DNA of 64,000 bases, from NCBI GenBank assembly GCA_963082975.1, contig OY720348.1, positions 61,281,719-61,345,718 of the forward strand, in the 5' to 3' direction. The notes beneath the pieces were generated by a model that was not told the origin of the DNA, made no database searches, and saw only the letters and a list, made by a program, of their open reading frames with translations. The stretch comes from Labia minor. Its lineage: Eukaryota > Arthropoda > Insecta > Dermaptera > Spongiphoridae. Shown here piece after piece: positions 24,493-36,241 of this stretch. The first letter of the stretch is position 1. Each line of letters begins with the position of its first letter. A program made the position numbers and the translations under genes.

Positions 24493-24860
24493 CAGTGAAC
24501 GCTCTATATAAGCAACCTCTATTTATACTAGCCACTTTTTTTTAGTATAACTGTTCTGTATAAGAAACTTATTTTTTTTAAAAGCTAAATATTTGATTTG
24601 ACAGCTGTTCACAACAACATAACCTCAAATTGTAAAAAATTATGTTATTGGAATATGTTTGTGTTTGGTACTGCCAGTATTGAAGTTAATTTCTGTTCAT
24701 TAGAATAGTTATATATTTATTCGGACACAGTTTAGTTAGTAAAAGAAATAAGGAAAAATATTTTCCAGGCGGTAAATATTTTTATACTCTTTTTTTCCCA
24801 ATAAGAAACTTTTTTTATTGAAATTGGTTCAAATTAGTTGCTTATATAAAGCGTTCACTG
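24493..24860. mobile_element. pogo/Tc1-mariner-type MITE
   Basis: A 368-bp element with inverted ends CAGTGAACGCTCTATATAAG and CTTATATAAAGCGTTCACTG, each flanked by TA (24491-24492 and 24861-24862). CAGT-type ends with a TA duplication are typical of pogo/Tigger elements. Inner subterminal repeats (AATAAGAAACTT-like, in opposite orientations) are also visible. There is no coding capacity, so it would be mobilised in trans. Confidence 0.85.
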
Positions 24861-25784
24861 TATTTTGTTCGAGCACTGACAAGTCACTCAAAAGTGTTAA
24901 TCGAAAAATGATTAAATAGTTGTGCATATGACATTAGATAACTTCCAAGGAGATTGAACCAGAATGGATCAAGTCTTAAATGACCTGTCAAACAAGAAAA
25001 CATATGACTTCCGTTCGCTTCCAAACACAAAAACCACTTGCAAATGATATATTCATATAATTAATATTGAATAGAGAATAAAAATATGTGAAGGGTAGAT
25101 CCCTGCAATACGCTGGTCCAGCCCTTTCCCTATTTCCATTTTCACTGAAAGCTTTCTCACTATCAAAGAGGTAGGAGCCCCTTCACCATTCATAAATAAA
25201 ATACATTAAGGAATTACTCCTTTCATTATTAAAAATAATTTCTATTCTTTAATATTTGTTAATGTTTTGATTGAAAAATTATCAAGATTTGAAACAAAGT
25301 ATTTCATTAATCGAATACATTTCGTATGAATCTTAAAAATTTCACGTGATTCTTCATTTATTTACAATATTTAAATTCTACATGCATTGTTTACATCTGC
25401 ATTCCTATTTAGAATATTTTTGTAAATGCTAAAAAGAGATAGAATTGTAAATAAATATAATTTGTACAAATTTGTAAATGTCTAGTGAATTGCGATTTCA
25501 CCTGGTTTTAGGTAATTAACAAAGAACATTTTTGGATTTCCAATTTGCGTGTAAAGTATGAAAGGAGTGGCTTCGTAAAAATTACAATTCCGAATAGAAG
25601 GTAATATTTAAATGGTCTGTTACCTTATGAGAACAATCCGAACATTTAATCGGGCAGACGAATACCCATTGAGCTTCTTTCATCAAGTAGACAGATATCA
25701 TTGTAATTAACAACTCCTTTTGTTCAATGATTCACCAAAGAAGTTATTTATCAATCTAAGTAATAGATCTCTCGACCTCCATAG

Positions 25785-25819
<35 letters not shown>

Positions 25820-26447
25820 AAATATGTGACTGTCATGTTTATTAAAATAGATTTCTTCCAGTAACTTTAACACCTATGTTATGAAAAAGACCAAAACCTT
25901 TTAAGTGATCTATTTGAAAAGTTCTTCGGCTGTCAGAATAATTTCTGTTTTAAACTTTTTTCTAGTTGGAAAATAAAATGAAATTCCAAAGAACGCTTTT
26001 TTATATTTATGAATAAAATTTTTAATATACATATTTATTAAATGTCTATGAATTTTAAGAGAGAGAGAGAGAGAGAGAGAAAAAGGATAGAGAGAAATAA
26101 GGCGGACGGTGTGAAGAATTTTCAAAGGTGATAAGAGAAAAGCAAAATCTTTCCGGAGATTTTTAGTTATATTGAGGAAATGGAATAATGGAATTCACTT
26201 GAGTGGTCTAAACTGGTCTTTAGCAAAAACCATTCTAAAATACTATAAAATACCAAGCATGAAATTACTTAGAAAAATGGACAGTTATTCTAAAATACGA
26301 TACTCATCTATCATTTCTCGTAATTAACAATTTTATATCCAATCCAAAATATTTAAATAATATAAATTGGGCTTTCTGATTCGTGATTAAGTTCTTTTGT
26401 TGTTGTAATAATATTATAAATATCCATATTTTTATTATTTAGAAATT
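24861..26447. other. Unique DNA with (TA)n and (GA)n tracts
   Basis: (TA)n at about 25786-25815 and (GA)n at about 26058-26081. The minus-strand frame over the GA tract is low complexity. No gene supported. Confidence 0.5.
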
Positions 26448-26740
26448 GTATGACCTCTATGCATCTCCAGAGGGTTATAAAATCGAGAAGATTGCGATCA
26501 GCAGGACACGTGGCTAGAATGGGAGAGGAAAGAATGGCAAAAAATATATTGATGTGGAGACCGAATGGGAAAAGTCCGCTTGGGAGACCAAGGACGAGGT
26601 GGGTGTACAATGTAGGAAGGAACGTGAGAGAGATGGGAGAGGGTAGAAGTTAGATGGTTGTGGCTCAGGATAAGGACATTTTGGAGAAATGTGGTTGTAC
26701 GGGCAAGAACTTTCGAATTCCTCAGAGATACAAAGCTTTT
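26448..26740 (+). mobile_element. Non-LTR retrotransposon, RT C-terminal fragment (copy 1)
   Basis: The plus strand carries SRRLRSAGHVARMGEERMAK followed by 'GKSPLGRPRTRW' and 'REMGEGRS', the conserved C-terminal region after the reverse-transcriptase domain of many arthropod non-LTR elements. A stop (TAG at 26651) interrupts it. The family's next block, 'VVAQD.D..RNVV', is still visible after a frame change at about 26653-26710. The 67-codon open stretch is only a remnant of a protein that is normally around a thousand residues, so this is a dead 5'-truncated copy. Confidence 0.9.
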
Positions 26741-27499
26741 AATCATTTATTATAAAATAATACTATTGGTCCATGCAATCCACAATTTCCCAAAAAAAAA
26801 AAAATTAACCTAGAAGAAAATAAAACAAATAGAAAAATCAAGAGGTCTTCACATGAATTTACAATTAGGATTAATAGCTATTATAAATATGGATCGATAA
26901 ATAGAGCAGAGATATATTTATAGAGATCTAATTTGATTTATTGCAAACTTTTCTAGAAATACCTTTGGTTATAGAGAAAATAAAATTGTTTTCAATTAAT
27001 TCTTGGCGAATGGACAGTAGTAATTTAAAAAGGAGTAGGAAAAAAAGTGTCACATATAAAAGATCCCCTCCCCTTCTCTCCCAGAAAACAAAAAAAAAAC
27101 TTTAATTTCATGTCTTTCAGTGGAATTAGTTAAAATGATTTATTGAAGTAGAATAATTATCAATGAATTAAATCATTTACTTTATAGGTGTGTTTTTAAT
27201 AAATTTTAATTAATAAAATATTATATTTTATTAATATTAAAATTTTTCTCTTGCAAAATATTCAAAATTCAAAAGACACTTAAAGTGTTATTAAGTAACA
27301 CATTTGTTAAAAGTTAAATAATTTTTTTTTTAAATATGTTACAGATGATAAAAGGATGCTTCTATTATATTTCAGATTGTATGATATATAATATATATTT
27401 CTATATACTTCTATATCCGAGAAATGAAAATGTTCTTAGCTTTGTCTACCTTGATATTTTGTTAAATTCCTTTTTGTTTTGTTTTTTATTCTTCCCCTT
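26741..27499. other. Unique AT-rich DNA
   Basis: No gene or repeat boundary recognised. Confidence 0.5.
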
Positions 27500-27960
27500 T
27501 GATCTTTGTTTTTAATTTGTCGGTTAAACACGAGTTAATTTTGCTTTTTGATGCGAGTACTTGCCGAGGCGTTGCTCCCTGTTGCCTGTGCCTTGTTTAG
27601 CTAATTGGTGGCAGACCTGGGTTGTCAATCGGAATGCACAGGTGTCGCCCACCAAGGTCGCCGTCGGGCCGATCCAAATCGGCGCCCCTGATCATTTGAT
27701 GTTGTCGGACCATTTCGGTATTCTTCGGTCATCCTCGGCTATTCCCATCTCTGTCTATTTCTTATGTTAGTCAACTTGGATGAGCCCACCAGACAAACCA
27801 ACCATCTCCGTCTCCATCTCGCTACACGAAACAGAATCCTCCAATTCATCAATCACCAAATGGCTGGCTGGCTGGTTGGCTGGCTGTCTGGCTACTTTTC
27901 CTCGGCATGCAAATGAAAAAAACAAAACAACAACAACAACAACACCTCCCTCGCCTTAAC
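27500..27960. other. GC-richer unique block with (TGGC)n
   Basis: Composition shifts sharply from the AT-rich surroundings over about 27550-27910, with several CG dinucleotides (GGTCGCCGTCGGGCCGATCC region) and a degenerate TGGC repeat at about 27864-27893. A 69-codon frame at 27561-27770 has no recognisable motif. This could be a regulatory element, an old exon or a non-coding RNA locus, but nothing decides between them. Confidence 0.4.
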
Positions 27961-28380
27961 AACAGATAGAAATCTTACAACTAGATTATAGAGCATCTCT
28001 ATGGAATTTTTCCCTCTTTTTATTATTATTTCATAAAATTATTTAACATTTCTCAAAATAAAATAAAAGTGGAGAGTAAACAACGATGAAACAACTATTT
28101 TTTTTTTTTTTGTTTTCTGGGAAAATGAATTTGTTTTAAAAATTGAATTTCAATACAATATCTGTTGTTTTTATAAAAAAAAAGAAAAATTGAATTTTTG
28201 TTTCATTCTATAATAAATTACATAAATACTGGTACATACCATATATATACCTATAGAAAATGTTGGGGAATATTGATCTTCTGTTTTATTATATGTTTTT
28301 CTATAATAATTGTAAGTAATAGCAATATGAATAATCAATATAACTAATTTCCGTCGTATATAAACGATGTCTGTAACATT

Positions 28381-28421
28381 ATGAAGTTAGTTACAAATTG
28401 ATAATTTGTAACTAACTTCAT
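28381..28421. repeat. Perfect 19-bp inverted repeat with 3-nt loop
   Basis: ATGAAGTTAGTTACAAATT, loop GAT, then its exact reverse complement. The arm equals the 3' part of the 31-bp tandem unit at 28588 plus its continuation TTACAAATT, so this hairpin belongs to the same Helitron-like neighbourhood. Confidence 0.9.
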
Positions 28422-28554
28422 TTTTCTTTTAATTTTGTTTTGTTATTTTTAAATATTGAAAAAAATAATTATTATGACGATTTGAATAAAGTTGAAAATT
28501 TTATATTCTAAGAATTTTATGCCGTCAGCTGCTTATGATGCCAGGAACGGTTAG

Positions 28555-28736
28555 TCTATAATAATAATTTCCGTCGTATGTATGTATGTATGTGATGTTT
28601 GTAACATTATGAAGTTAGGTATGTGATGTCTGTAATATTATGAAGTTAGGTATAAGATATCTGTAACATTATGAAGTTAGTTACAAATTCATTTGAATCT
28701 CAAATTGCAAACACCGTTTGCAACGGGTTCGTCTAG
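28555..28736 (+). mobile_element. Short non-autonomous Helitron
   Basis: The 3' end has the canonical Helitron layout: an 8-bp perfect hairpin TTGCAAAC/GTTTGCAA (28705-28723), nine bases, then CTAG (28733-28736) followed by T. A plausible 5' end is TCTATAATAATAATTTCCG at 28555, although the preceding base is G rather than the expected A. The body is made largely of three tandem 31-bp units. There is no coding content. Confidence 0.75.
28588..28680 (+). repeat. Three tandem 31-bp repeats inside Helitron
   Basis: Units 28588-28618, 28619-28649 and 28650-28680, each ending ATTATGAAGTTAG and starting GTAT, with few substitutions. A single related unit also precedes the hairpin at 28381. Confidence 0.9.
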
Positions 28737-29900
28737 TAAATAATAATAGTGATAGCTTCTTCAGCTTATGTAATATCTTTTCAAAGTTATTTTCTTGTAA
28801 ATTCATTTTTTTTATTTCAATCCATAAAGAAGATTAAAGTTGAAGGATGACGATTTCCTCGAAACAGATTAATCATTCCATTTTCATCAGAAGATACATT
28901 TAGGATTTATTTATTTTGACATTTTACTTTGCTATCTTTGCTTTGCAAAAAGAAAATTCTTAAATAATTTTTTGAGACGGAAGTTGTTCCGTCACACCCC
29001 TTTAAGCCATAAGGACACTGAAACTTGTACGATTGAAAACTCCAAGCTTCATTCATCATACGTATTCATGGATTTGACTTTGGAAATATATTTAATACAT
29101 ATAAATATATATGTTCGTATATATATCAATGTATAATAATGCGATAAATTTTGGATTACCATTTCTATTGATCGGGTTTTAGTTCAAATCGAAATTGCAA
29201 AGTCGATATCAACTAAACTGATTATCCAAATAGAAGAACTCTACCAAAATGTCGTAGTTCGTTTTGCAATTGCTTTTATTCCTCTTTTTTCGTATTTAAA
29301 ATTGCGTCGATCGTGATTAGGCATCGTCGAATTTGGAACAAATTTACCAAAGGCACGTACTCTTACTGTGCACTTATCTACAATGCTTTTGTCGTTTGGC
29401 TTTCTATTTACTAAAAAAAGGAAACAAGGACCGCAACTGAAATTACAAGCCGAAGGAAATCCCAATCCATGTCTTAGACAATGTTTCGTTTTTTTTTCTT
29501 TCTTTCCAAAAGAAGCAAAGACAATAAAAAATAAATTAGAAACGATAATGGCGTCGTACAGAAATTATAATTCTCAATCATTAATCCTGTTTAGTCTTTG
29601 GTAAAGAATGGAAATATGATTCAATTTTATTATAGATATTACAAAATCATTAATTGGTCCATGAAATCATAAAGATGGTAGTAATTCATTAATCTTAAGC
29701 AAGTGTGCACATGAACATGTTTCATTCTAAGTGGTTCTAAGTGTTTATATTTTTACTACATAATATACGATACTTATCTTCTGTTTTATATTGAATTATT
29801 AATCATTCTGAATAATTTTAGATTTTTTCTAACTTTACATTGTAAAGAAATTACGCAAATCTTATTGCAGTATTTGTTTAATTTTCTTATCACTTTATTT
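28737..29900. other. Unique DNA, overlapping antisense frames
   Basis: Around 29240-29605, frames of 74 (minus) and 78 (plus) codons overlap each other. Neither has a recognisable domain. No gene called. Confidence 0.45.
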
Positions 29901-30306
29901 CAGTGATTCTCAACCACTGTGCCGCGGCACTTTTGTGCGCAGCGAAATTTTCAAAATGTGCCGTCAAATTTTACAAATGTAAAGTTCAAATTAAGTAAAA
30001 GTACTTATTTATTTTATATGTATGTAAAAAAAAGGTAAAATGTTTTTGCGATCAGGCTCTTAAACATTTTCGTTTTTTCAATATGGCTCTAAGTATCATC
30101 AAGTGTGTCCACCCAATTTATATTATTTCTGAAATGTGCCCGATTAATGAAAAAGGTTGCCGACTCGTGATTATTATCATAAACTATATTACACACTCTA
30201 TTATAGGTAAGTAATTAACTTTTATAATTATTTTTTTCTTTGTGTGCCGCCAAATTTTTAAACCGTTAAAAGTGTGCCGCGGTACAAAAAAGGTTGAGAA
30301 TCACTA
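29901..30306. mobile_element. hAT-type MITE, CAGTGATTCTCAACC family (copy B, longest intact)
   Basis: 406 bp with ends CAGTGATTCTCAACC and GGTTGAGAATCACTA, flanked by a perfect 8-bp duplication CTTTATTT (29893-29900 and 30307-30314). It contains the full internal sequence seen in copy C (GCGATCAGGCTCTTAAACAT, AAGGTTGCCGACTC, CATAAACTATATTACACA). Copies A and D lack different parts of this and so are separate deletion derivatives. Confidence 0.93.
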
Positions 30307-31152
30307 CTTTATTTTCTAATCTCCCGTCATTGGAAATCAAGATTTCAATATGAAATCGATTGTATGATATATTATCCATTTTTAAAGAAGAGAATTGCAG
30401 CTTTTGCCGGCCAGAACAGAGATATAGTCTAAGTTTTATAAGATTATATAAATAGATATATCTATAACTATATATATATATCCATATGTATATATAAAGT
30501 ATATATATAGATATATATAGAGAGAGAGCGAGAGAGAGATTTGCTAACGAGATTATGAGAAATCCTCGTTTCAATCGAAGTTTAAACGACAAACAACGAA
30601 TAAATCCGATTAGTAAAATCACATAAAATTTTTCTAACGAGGATTTATTTCTAAAATTTGTAATCCAATGAATGGTTTGCTATCAATTCGATGCCTGAAT
30701 GTAATTCAATTCAACCAGCAGATATACAAAGTGCCCGGATCATTTGCTCTCTAGAAAACTTTCTTTCTATTGACTGTTATTTGATAAGATTACAATAGAT
30801 TTCAATTGATTCACTGATGAGCTCTATCAAAATAGAATCCAGATGTTTATAAACGACGAATTGTTAATTACAGGATATATCATTGAAACATTTGCATTAA
30901 TTAATTAAAAGGTGTATTTATAATGAAAAATCGTAGTTGTACAATATAATAGCAAAGATTCAATAAAAAGAAAACAAAAAAAAAAAAAACAAAAACAAAA
31001 AAACAAAAAACAAACCATTGAGTGAAGTTTTTGAATATAAATTTAAAATAAATAAATCTAATAATACTCTAATTTCAATTAAAAACCTGAACAAATAAAA
31101 TTTTAAATTGAAAATAATCTAAAATCATTAATAAATAAACAAAATAAAACAT
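30307..31152. other. Unique DNA with interrupted TA/GA tract
   Basis: An interrupted TA/GA stretch lies at about 30450-30538. The 118-codon minus-strand frame at 30266-30622 runs through the MITE end and this repeat and is not a gene. Confidence 0.5.
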
Positions 31153-31154
31153 TT

Positions 31155-31201
<47 letters not shown>
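31153..31201. repeat. Compound (TA)n(GA)n microsatellite
   Basis: About 11 TA units followed directly by about 13 GA units. A further interrupted TA tract follows at about 31285-31320. Confidence 0.95.
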
Positions 31202-31206
<5 letters not shown>

Positions 31207-31541
31207 TATTACATATAAAATTTTATACGTATATTTTGATAAACATGATCCAAAGGAAATTAATTTGTATATTATAATAATGCAATATATATATATATTT
31301 ATATATATATATATATATATGGTTATTTTTATGATAAAATATGGTGAAATAACCATGGTGGTGAAAACATAACATGTTGAGTTTAATAAAGTTGTCAACT
31401 AATGAAAAATCCTAATAATAATCAATATCAATCAACAATAAAAGTATTAAGAGTAGAACCCCTAAAATTTATTTAATATCAATAGTTTAAAATTTTATAA
31501 AAAATATATTTAGTGTAGATCTGTAGATTATATACTCATTG

Positions 31542-31805
31542 AGGCGCCACAGGGTGGAAGTTAGCATAGCTGGCTCACATTCTCGTGGCAAGGGAATTTC
31601 TCTAACTGGGATCTATGGGACGGAGTCAACCCAGCCTCCGGGATCAACATTGGAAAGATACTTGATAAAAAGTAGCGCCTCCGATCAAGAAAATCAAGGT
31701 AAAGGTTGATACGACCCGTTCTACTGATCATAGGACACCTGATTATATTACCGACTTAATAGGCGTTGTTCTTGCGTAGGACGTACAAAAATCAGAGGTT
31801 TTTTT
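31542..31805 (+). mobile_element. tRNA-derived SINE with perfect target duplication (copy 2)
   Basis: Starts AGGCGCCACAGGGTGG and ends ATCAGAGG plus a T run, between two exact 14-bp copies of TTATATACTCATTG (31528-31541 and 31806-31819). A variable-length target duplication of this size is expected for LINE-mediated retroposition. About 25 bp spanning the B box are missing (CATTCTCGTGG runs straight into CAAGGGAATT). The body matches copies at 897, 34194, 42026 and 49298. Confidence 0.93.
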
Positions 31806-31961
31806 TTATATACTCATTGTATTTAATAAAATTAATATTAATTTCTTTTTTAATAAGTACTCAGAAATTTTTCTATTCTTTCTAGAAAACTTTAAATGGG
31901 ATTTCTACTGAATGGTCATTGAAAATTTGACCCTTCTTTTAAAAAATTTGGAGTGTCTCCC

Positions 31962-32170
31962 TCCACTTGACTATCTCGCAAATTTGAATTGGATTAATTA
32001 ACTATATTATATTTAAATTAAATTTAATTAACTATAAATTAAAATTAATAAATAATATTTATTAAAGCAGTGGGTGTTTGGCTGTTTGTTGTTAGCACCA
32101 CGACACGTGCTGGCGCGTGGTTGCCAGTCAACGTGTTAAAAAATTTAAAAAATTAATTCCGGTACTATTT
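31962..32170 (+). repeat. Dispersed repeat Q (copy 2)
   Basis: Plus-strand counterpart of 21888-22122. It runs from GGAGTGTCTCCCTCCACTTG to TTAATTCCGGTACT, with 'GTTGCCAGTCAACGTGTTAA' near the right end. The GC-rich CACGACACGTGCTGGCGCG part is better preserved here. Confidence 0.65.
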
Positions 32171-33233
32171 CTATTAAGATTTTACTATTTTTAGTCAAAA
32201 TAGAAAATCATTTCAAATTCGATCATTTTATTTTATAATTATCTTTTTCACTTCATTTTTAATTTGTTTTTGTTTTTTATTTTTTATATAAATAATTTTT
32301 AGTATTTTTATTTATTTGATTTAAATTTAGATTTCTATATTTTTCAATTTTTGACATATATATTTTGATATATATATATATAATTTATATGTTTGGTTCT
32401 AATCAGAGAGCATTCTGGGAGGTCCACGATCCCTTCCTGTCCCTTCGACACGCACCACTCTTAAGCAGCTGAACCAACTGCCACTTGGTCGCAATAGAAT
32501 AAAAATAAATGGAAACGGTGAGATCAAATTGTTCGAAGCCATAAGTTAGTTTCGCCCGATTTCGATCAGTCGCCGCGGTTGCCTGTCCAACATCCGATTC
32601 AATTAATGGAACGATTGGCTTGTTGTCCTCTTCTTAAATCCTTGCCACACCAACACCGTGGCTAAACTCATTAAACCTTAACCAAATGTTATATTTTAAC
32701 TACCTACTCCCCTAAACCATCACAAATATAAATTTTTTTTTCCCAACTGACGTAATAATTTTTTTTTTCTTTTTCATATTATCTGTTTATTTTTTTTTTA
32801 TTTTTTAAAATTATTCTTGTTGAAAAAATAAAAATAAATTGAAAACGATTTTTAATTTAAATTTAACACCTGGTTAAAGAGATCAGTTTGAAAAGATCTT
32901 GGATAAATACTAAAATGTATCAAAAAAAAAATTTGTATCTCTCTACTATCTTGATTTTTAATTGATATGTAATGAACAGCGATATTTTTTTTTAAATTTT
33001 AATCTTTTTATGAAATAATATTCAAAGCAGAAAACATCACCAAAAACAAGGCATAAACAATATTAAAGTTGAAAAATACGCAAGAATAAAAATAAAAAAA
33101 ATATTAAATTCAAATAAAATAATATATCTGTCCAGAAAAGAGTGATTTTCTTTTCATCGATTAATATCAGTACAATAGATCTAGTAAATATATCCATTCA
33201 TCATTTGTTTATTTATTTATATTATTTACTATT
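32171..33233. other. Unique DNA, locally GC-richer at 32400-32660
   Basis: No recognised element. The 32400-32660 segment is less AT-rich than its flanks but has no open frame of note. Confidence 0.45.
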
Positions 33234-33472
33234 TGTGGTTAGAATGGGAGAAGAAAGAATGGCGAAAAATATATTGGTGGGGAGATCGATTGGGAAACGT
33301 CCGCTTGGAAGACCAAGGACGTTGTGAGTGGATAATGTAAGAAGGGAATTGAGAGAGATAGGAGAGGGTAGGAGTTGGATGGTTGTGTGTGTCTCAGGAT
33401 AGGAACACTTGGAGAAATGTGATTGCTGCGGCCAAGAACTTTCGATTAGAGCAACAGAGATAGATAGAATGT
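33234..33472 (+). mobile_element. Non-LTR retrotransposon, RT C-terminal fragment (copy 2)
   Basis: Reads VRMGEERMAKNILVGRSIGK, then 'RPLGRPRTL' stop 'VDNVRRELREIGEGRSWMVV', the same domain as the fragment at 26448. An in-frame TGA (33325-33327) and a frame change near 33390 break it. The 3' end carries GAGATAGATAGA, as in other copies. Confidence 0.88.
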
Positions 33473-34193
33473 ACATTTTTTTGTTTTTGCGGATGCGGTT
33501 TTAATACAATTTTTTCTTGAAATATATGCTCATAATAAAATTTTCGTTTAAAATGAATTCTACTTGTTTCTATAATATATATTTGGTTTTGAAGTATAGT
33601 ATAATCCATTATAGTCTCTATTCTGCTTTGTAAACGATTTATGAATCATGACGATCAAAAAAAGGGAGACTTTCACATGCCCTTTGGCGAAATGGAACAA
33701 CAATATTTTCCAGATGGTTGCTATTGGACCTGTCCGGTTGTAGATTTTATCCTTCTTTGTTCAACAATCGAATATATTTTTCTTTTCTTACATGTCCATT
33801 AAACTATACATATATTTTGTTCACCATTATACATCTACCCGATTGGGTCGGTCTTTATTAACGAATTTTTAAAATATAATAATATTAAAATTAATTATAT
33901 TTTAATTTAAAATAATTTGTGAAAAAGTAATTTAAGTAAATCGAAACCAAAATATTCAATTAGTTAATTTCTTTATCATTATCTAAATTAAATAAGTAAT
34001 TAAGGTTTGTTAATATATTTATTTTATAATATTATATAAACATTGTAGTAACTCAGTATAGGGCAAGTTCCAGGAATGGAATTGTTCGAATTGAGTTGTA
34101 AGGTAAATTGATAAATGAATTCTTTCACTATATATATTATTTAAATTCAAATTGAATTTAATCTAATTGATAAAATTGAATATATATATAAAA
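33473..34193. other. Unique AT-rich DNA
   Basis: No gene or repeat boundary recognised. Confidence 0.5.
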
Positions 34194-34441
34194 GCGCTAC
34201 AGAGCTAGCTGGCTCACATTCTCGTGGTCCTGGGTTAAATCCCGGGCCTGGCAAGGGAATGAAGTCAACCCAGCCTCCGGGATCAACATTGGGAAGCTAC
34301 TTGATAAAAAGTAGCGCCTCCGATCAAGAAAATCAAGGTAGAGGTTGATAGGACCCGTTCTACTGATCATAGGACAACTAATTGATATAACCGACTTGAT
34401 AGGCGTTGTTCTTACCTAGGACGTATAAAAGTCAGAGGTTT
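34194..34441 (+). mobile_element. tRNA-derived SINE, head-deleted (copy 3)
   Basis: The start (GCGCTACAGAGCTAGCTGGC) has lost about 12 bp at the A box, but retains a B-box-like GGGTTAAATCCC. Another deletion removes the TTTCTCTAACTGGGATC segment after GGCAAGGGAATG. The rest of the body and the GTCAGAGGTTTT tail are well preserved. Confidence 0.85.
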
Positions 34442-35740
34442 TCTATATAAATATATTTCATAGAAAGCGAGGGAATTTGGTTTTTCATTTGATAAGATCC
34501 ATTTTAACTTTTCCATTTCTATCTGGAATCTATAAGCGGATTCTCGGTTGAGGGTGGGCTCTGTGGTCTCCTCCTTAATCTATAATATACGATCCAGCAA
34601 TTAAGGTTAACACTTTTCTAATAATTTAGCCTCTTCTTTTCTTATCTTGCTTCTTCATATTTTACCATAAAAATACTTTATTATATAATTTTGGCAAAAG
34701 ACTTTTGCTTAAACGAGGGGTCACTTTAAAATCAATGACTAAGTGGGTTCATTGACAGATGATTTTGAAAAAAAAGCAGACCATTCGACCAATACACAAA
34801 ATTAGAGAATGAAAAAAGTAAATTTATTATTTGAAAACCTGAATGAAAGGTGGACAATAGGGGTTAGGGTGTTCAAGTTAATTGGTGAGATTTGTTACAA
34901 TTATATATAAAAAAAAAAAAAATAATAATAAATAAATTAAAAAATCATCAAGTTGAGTCAATATATCATTTCGATGAGTGATTTCAATAAAACTCCACAA
35001 TATTCATGTCATGTACATAATTTGAGTATTAATTGGATGTTATCAAAAGCTTAAATAGGAATGAAAAAAAAAACGCTTGGGCAGACAGGTGGAGGGCTCG
35101 GGGGCTCCGCCATACTTGCTTTCCTTGCCATTTTATTTTAATACACTTTTGAATTGAGCAAGCGAGAGAGGGAGAAAAAGAGAAAGAGAATGAACCGCTT
35201 TTAGTTGAATATTTTTGCAGCATTATATTATATTCTCAACTTAAAAATGGTACGTCACGCAATATTCTCCTTCATTTTACCAGATATTAAAAAAAAAACT
35301 ATAAGTAGATGATAAGAAAGAAAAGAGGGTTGAGGGGGTGGTTTTCTTAACGGAGGCGAAACGGTTGGTTTCGAGTGAAAACTCATTAAATGGCATTTCT
35401 GTCAAAAAGAAAAAAAAAAGAATTAACTAATCGCTATGAAGCGCGATAATATCTTTATATAAAATAAATACATAAATAAATATTATAAGTATATTTTTAA
35501 ACTTTTTCAATATATCCATGATATTTTTCAAATTTTTGTTTGTTTTAATTATTATTTTTATTGATTAGGATTATTTTAGATTGATTTGTTTTAAAAAATA
35601 ATAAATAAAAAATAAATTTATTTATTTTTAATTGATTAATTATTATATATCAATTTGTAATTAATTAAATATAAATCATTTTATTAAGTGTTAGATGAAA
35701 TGATTGAAAATAGGTTAAAAGAATATTTTTTATTATCTTA
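34442..35740. other. Unique AT-rich DNA
   Basis: No gene recognised. A-rich tracts near 34909-34925. Confidence 0.5.
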
Positions 35741-36241
35741 TCTTATTATACTAGCAAAAATTGTATATAGATATATTTGTATTTTTGAAATATTAAAACA
35801 CTCTAAGGATTTTTTTGAAATTCACACCATAGATAGTTTTTATAAAGAATCTATGTATTGGTTTCAGCCTCGGGAAAAGTCATCTTTGTTAGTTTTTCTT
35901 TAATTTAAAATAATAAATTTAAATGACGTCAGCAACTACGTCAGAGATAAATATAATATATAAATATAAATAAAATTAAATTAAACATATTTATTTTAAT
36001 AATATTTTGTAATCAAATTATGAAATATATATTATGTTATATCTACAGGCCACTTTTCTGTCTTTCAGTACATTAATTCGGACGTTTAAGGGTTGTATGT
36101 TTTATGACTCTTTTTTTTAAATTTATGTTCTTTTAAATTGTTTGACGTTTATTTATTTTAAATAATAATCTTAATCTTAAATATTCATAGTTAAGAATAA
36201 TTTTGAAAAGTACATAGGGGCTGCTTGATGAACCAGGTACT
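35741..36241 (+). mobile_element. Helitron-like non-autonomous element, family H (copy 3)
   Basis: Starts TCTTATTATACTAGC after A and ends AACCAGGTACT. It shares 'TTTCAGCCTCGGGAAAA', 'ATGACGTCAGC', the 'TTATATCTACAGGCCAC' block and the CTTAATCTTAAAT empty site with its sisters. The 71-codon frame at 35688-35903 crosses its 5' end and is not a gene. Confidence 0.6.

Noticed and set aside
30266-30622. 118-codon minus-strand frame
   Set aside because: It passes through a MITE end and a TA/GA microsatellite; the translation is I/Y repeats.
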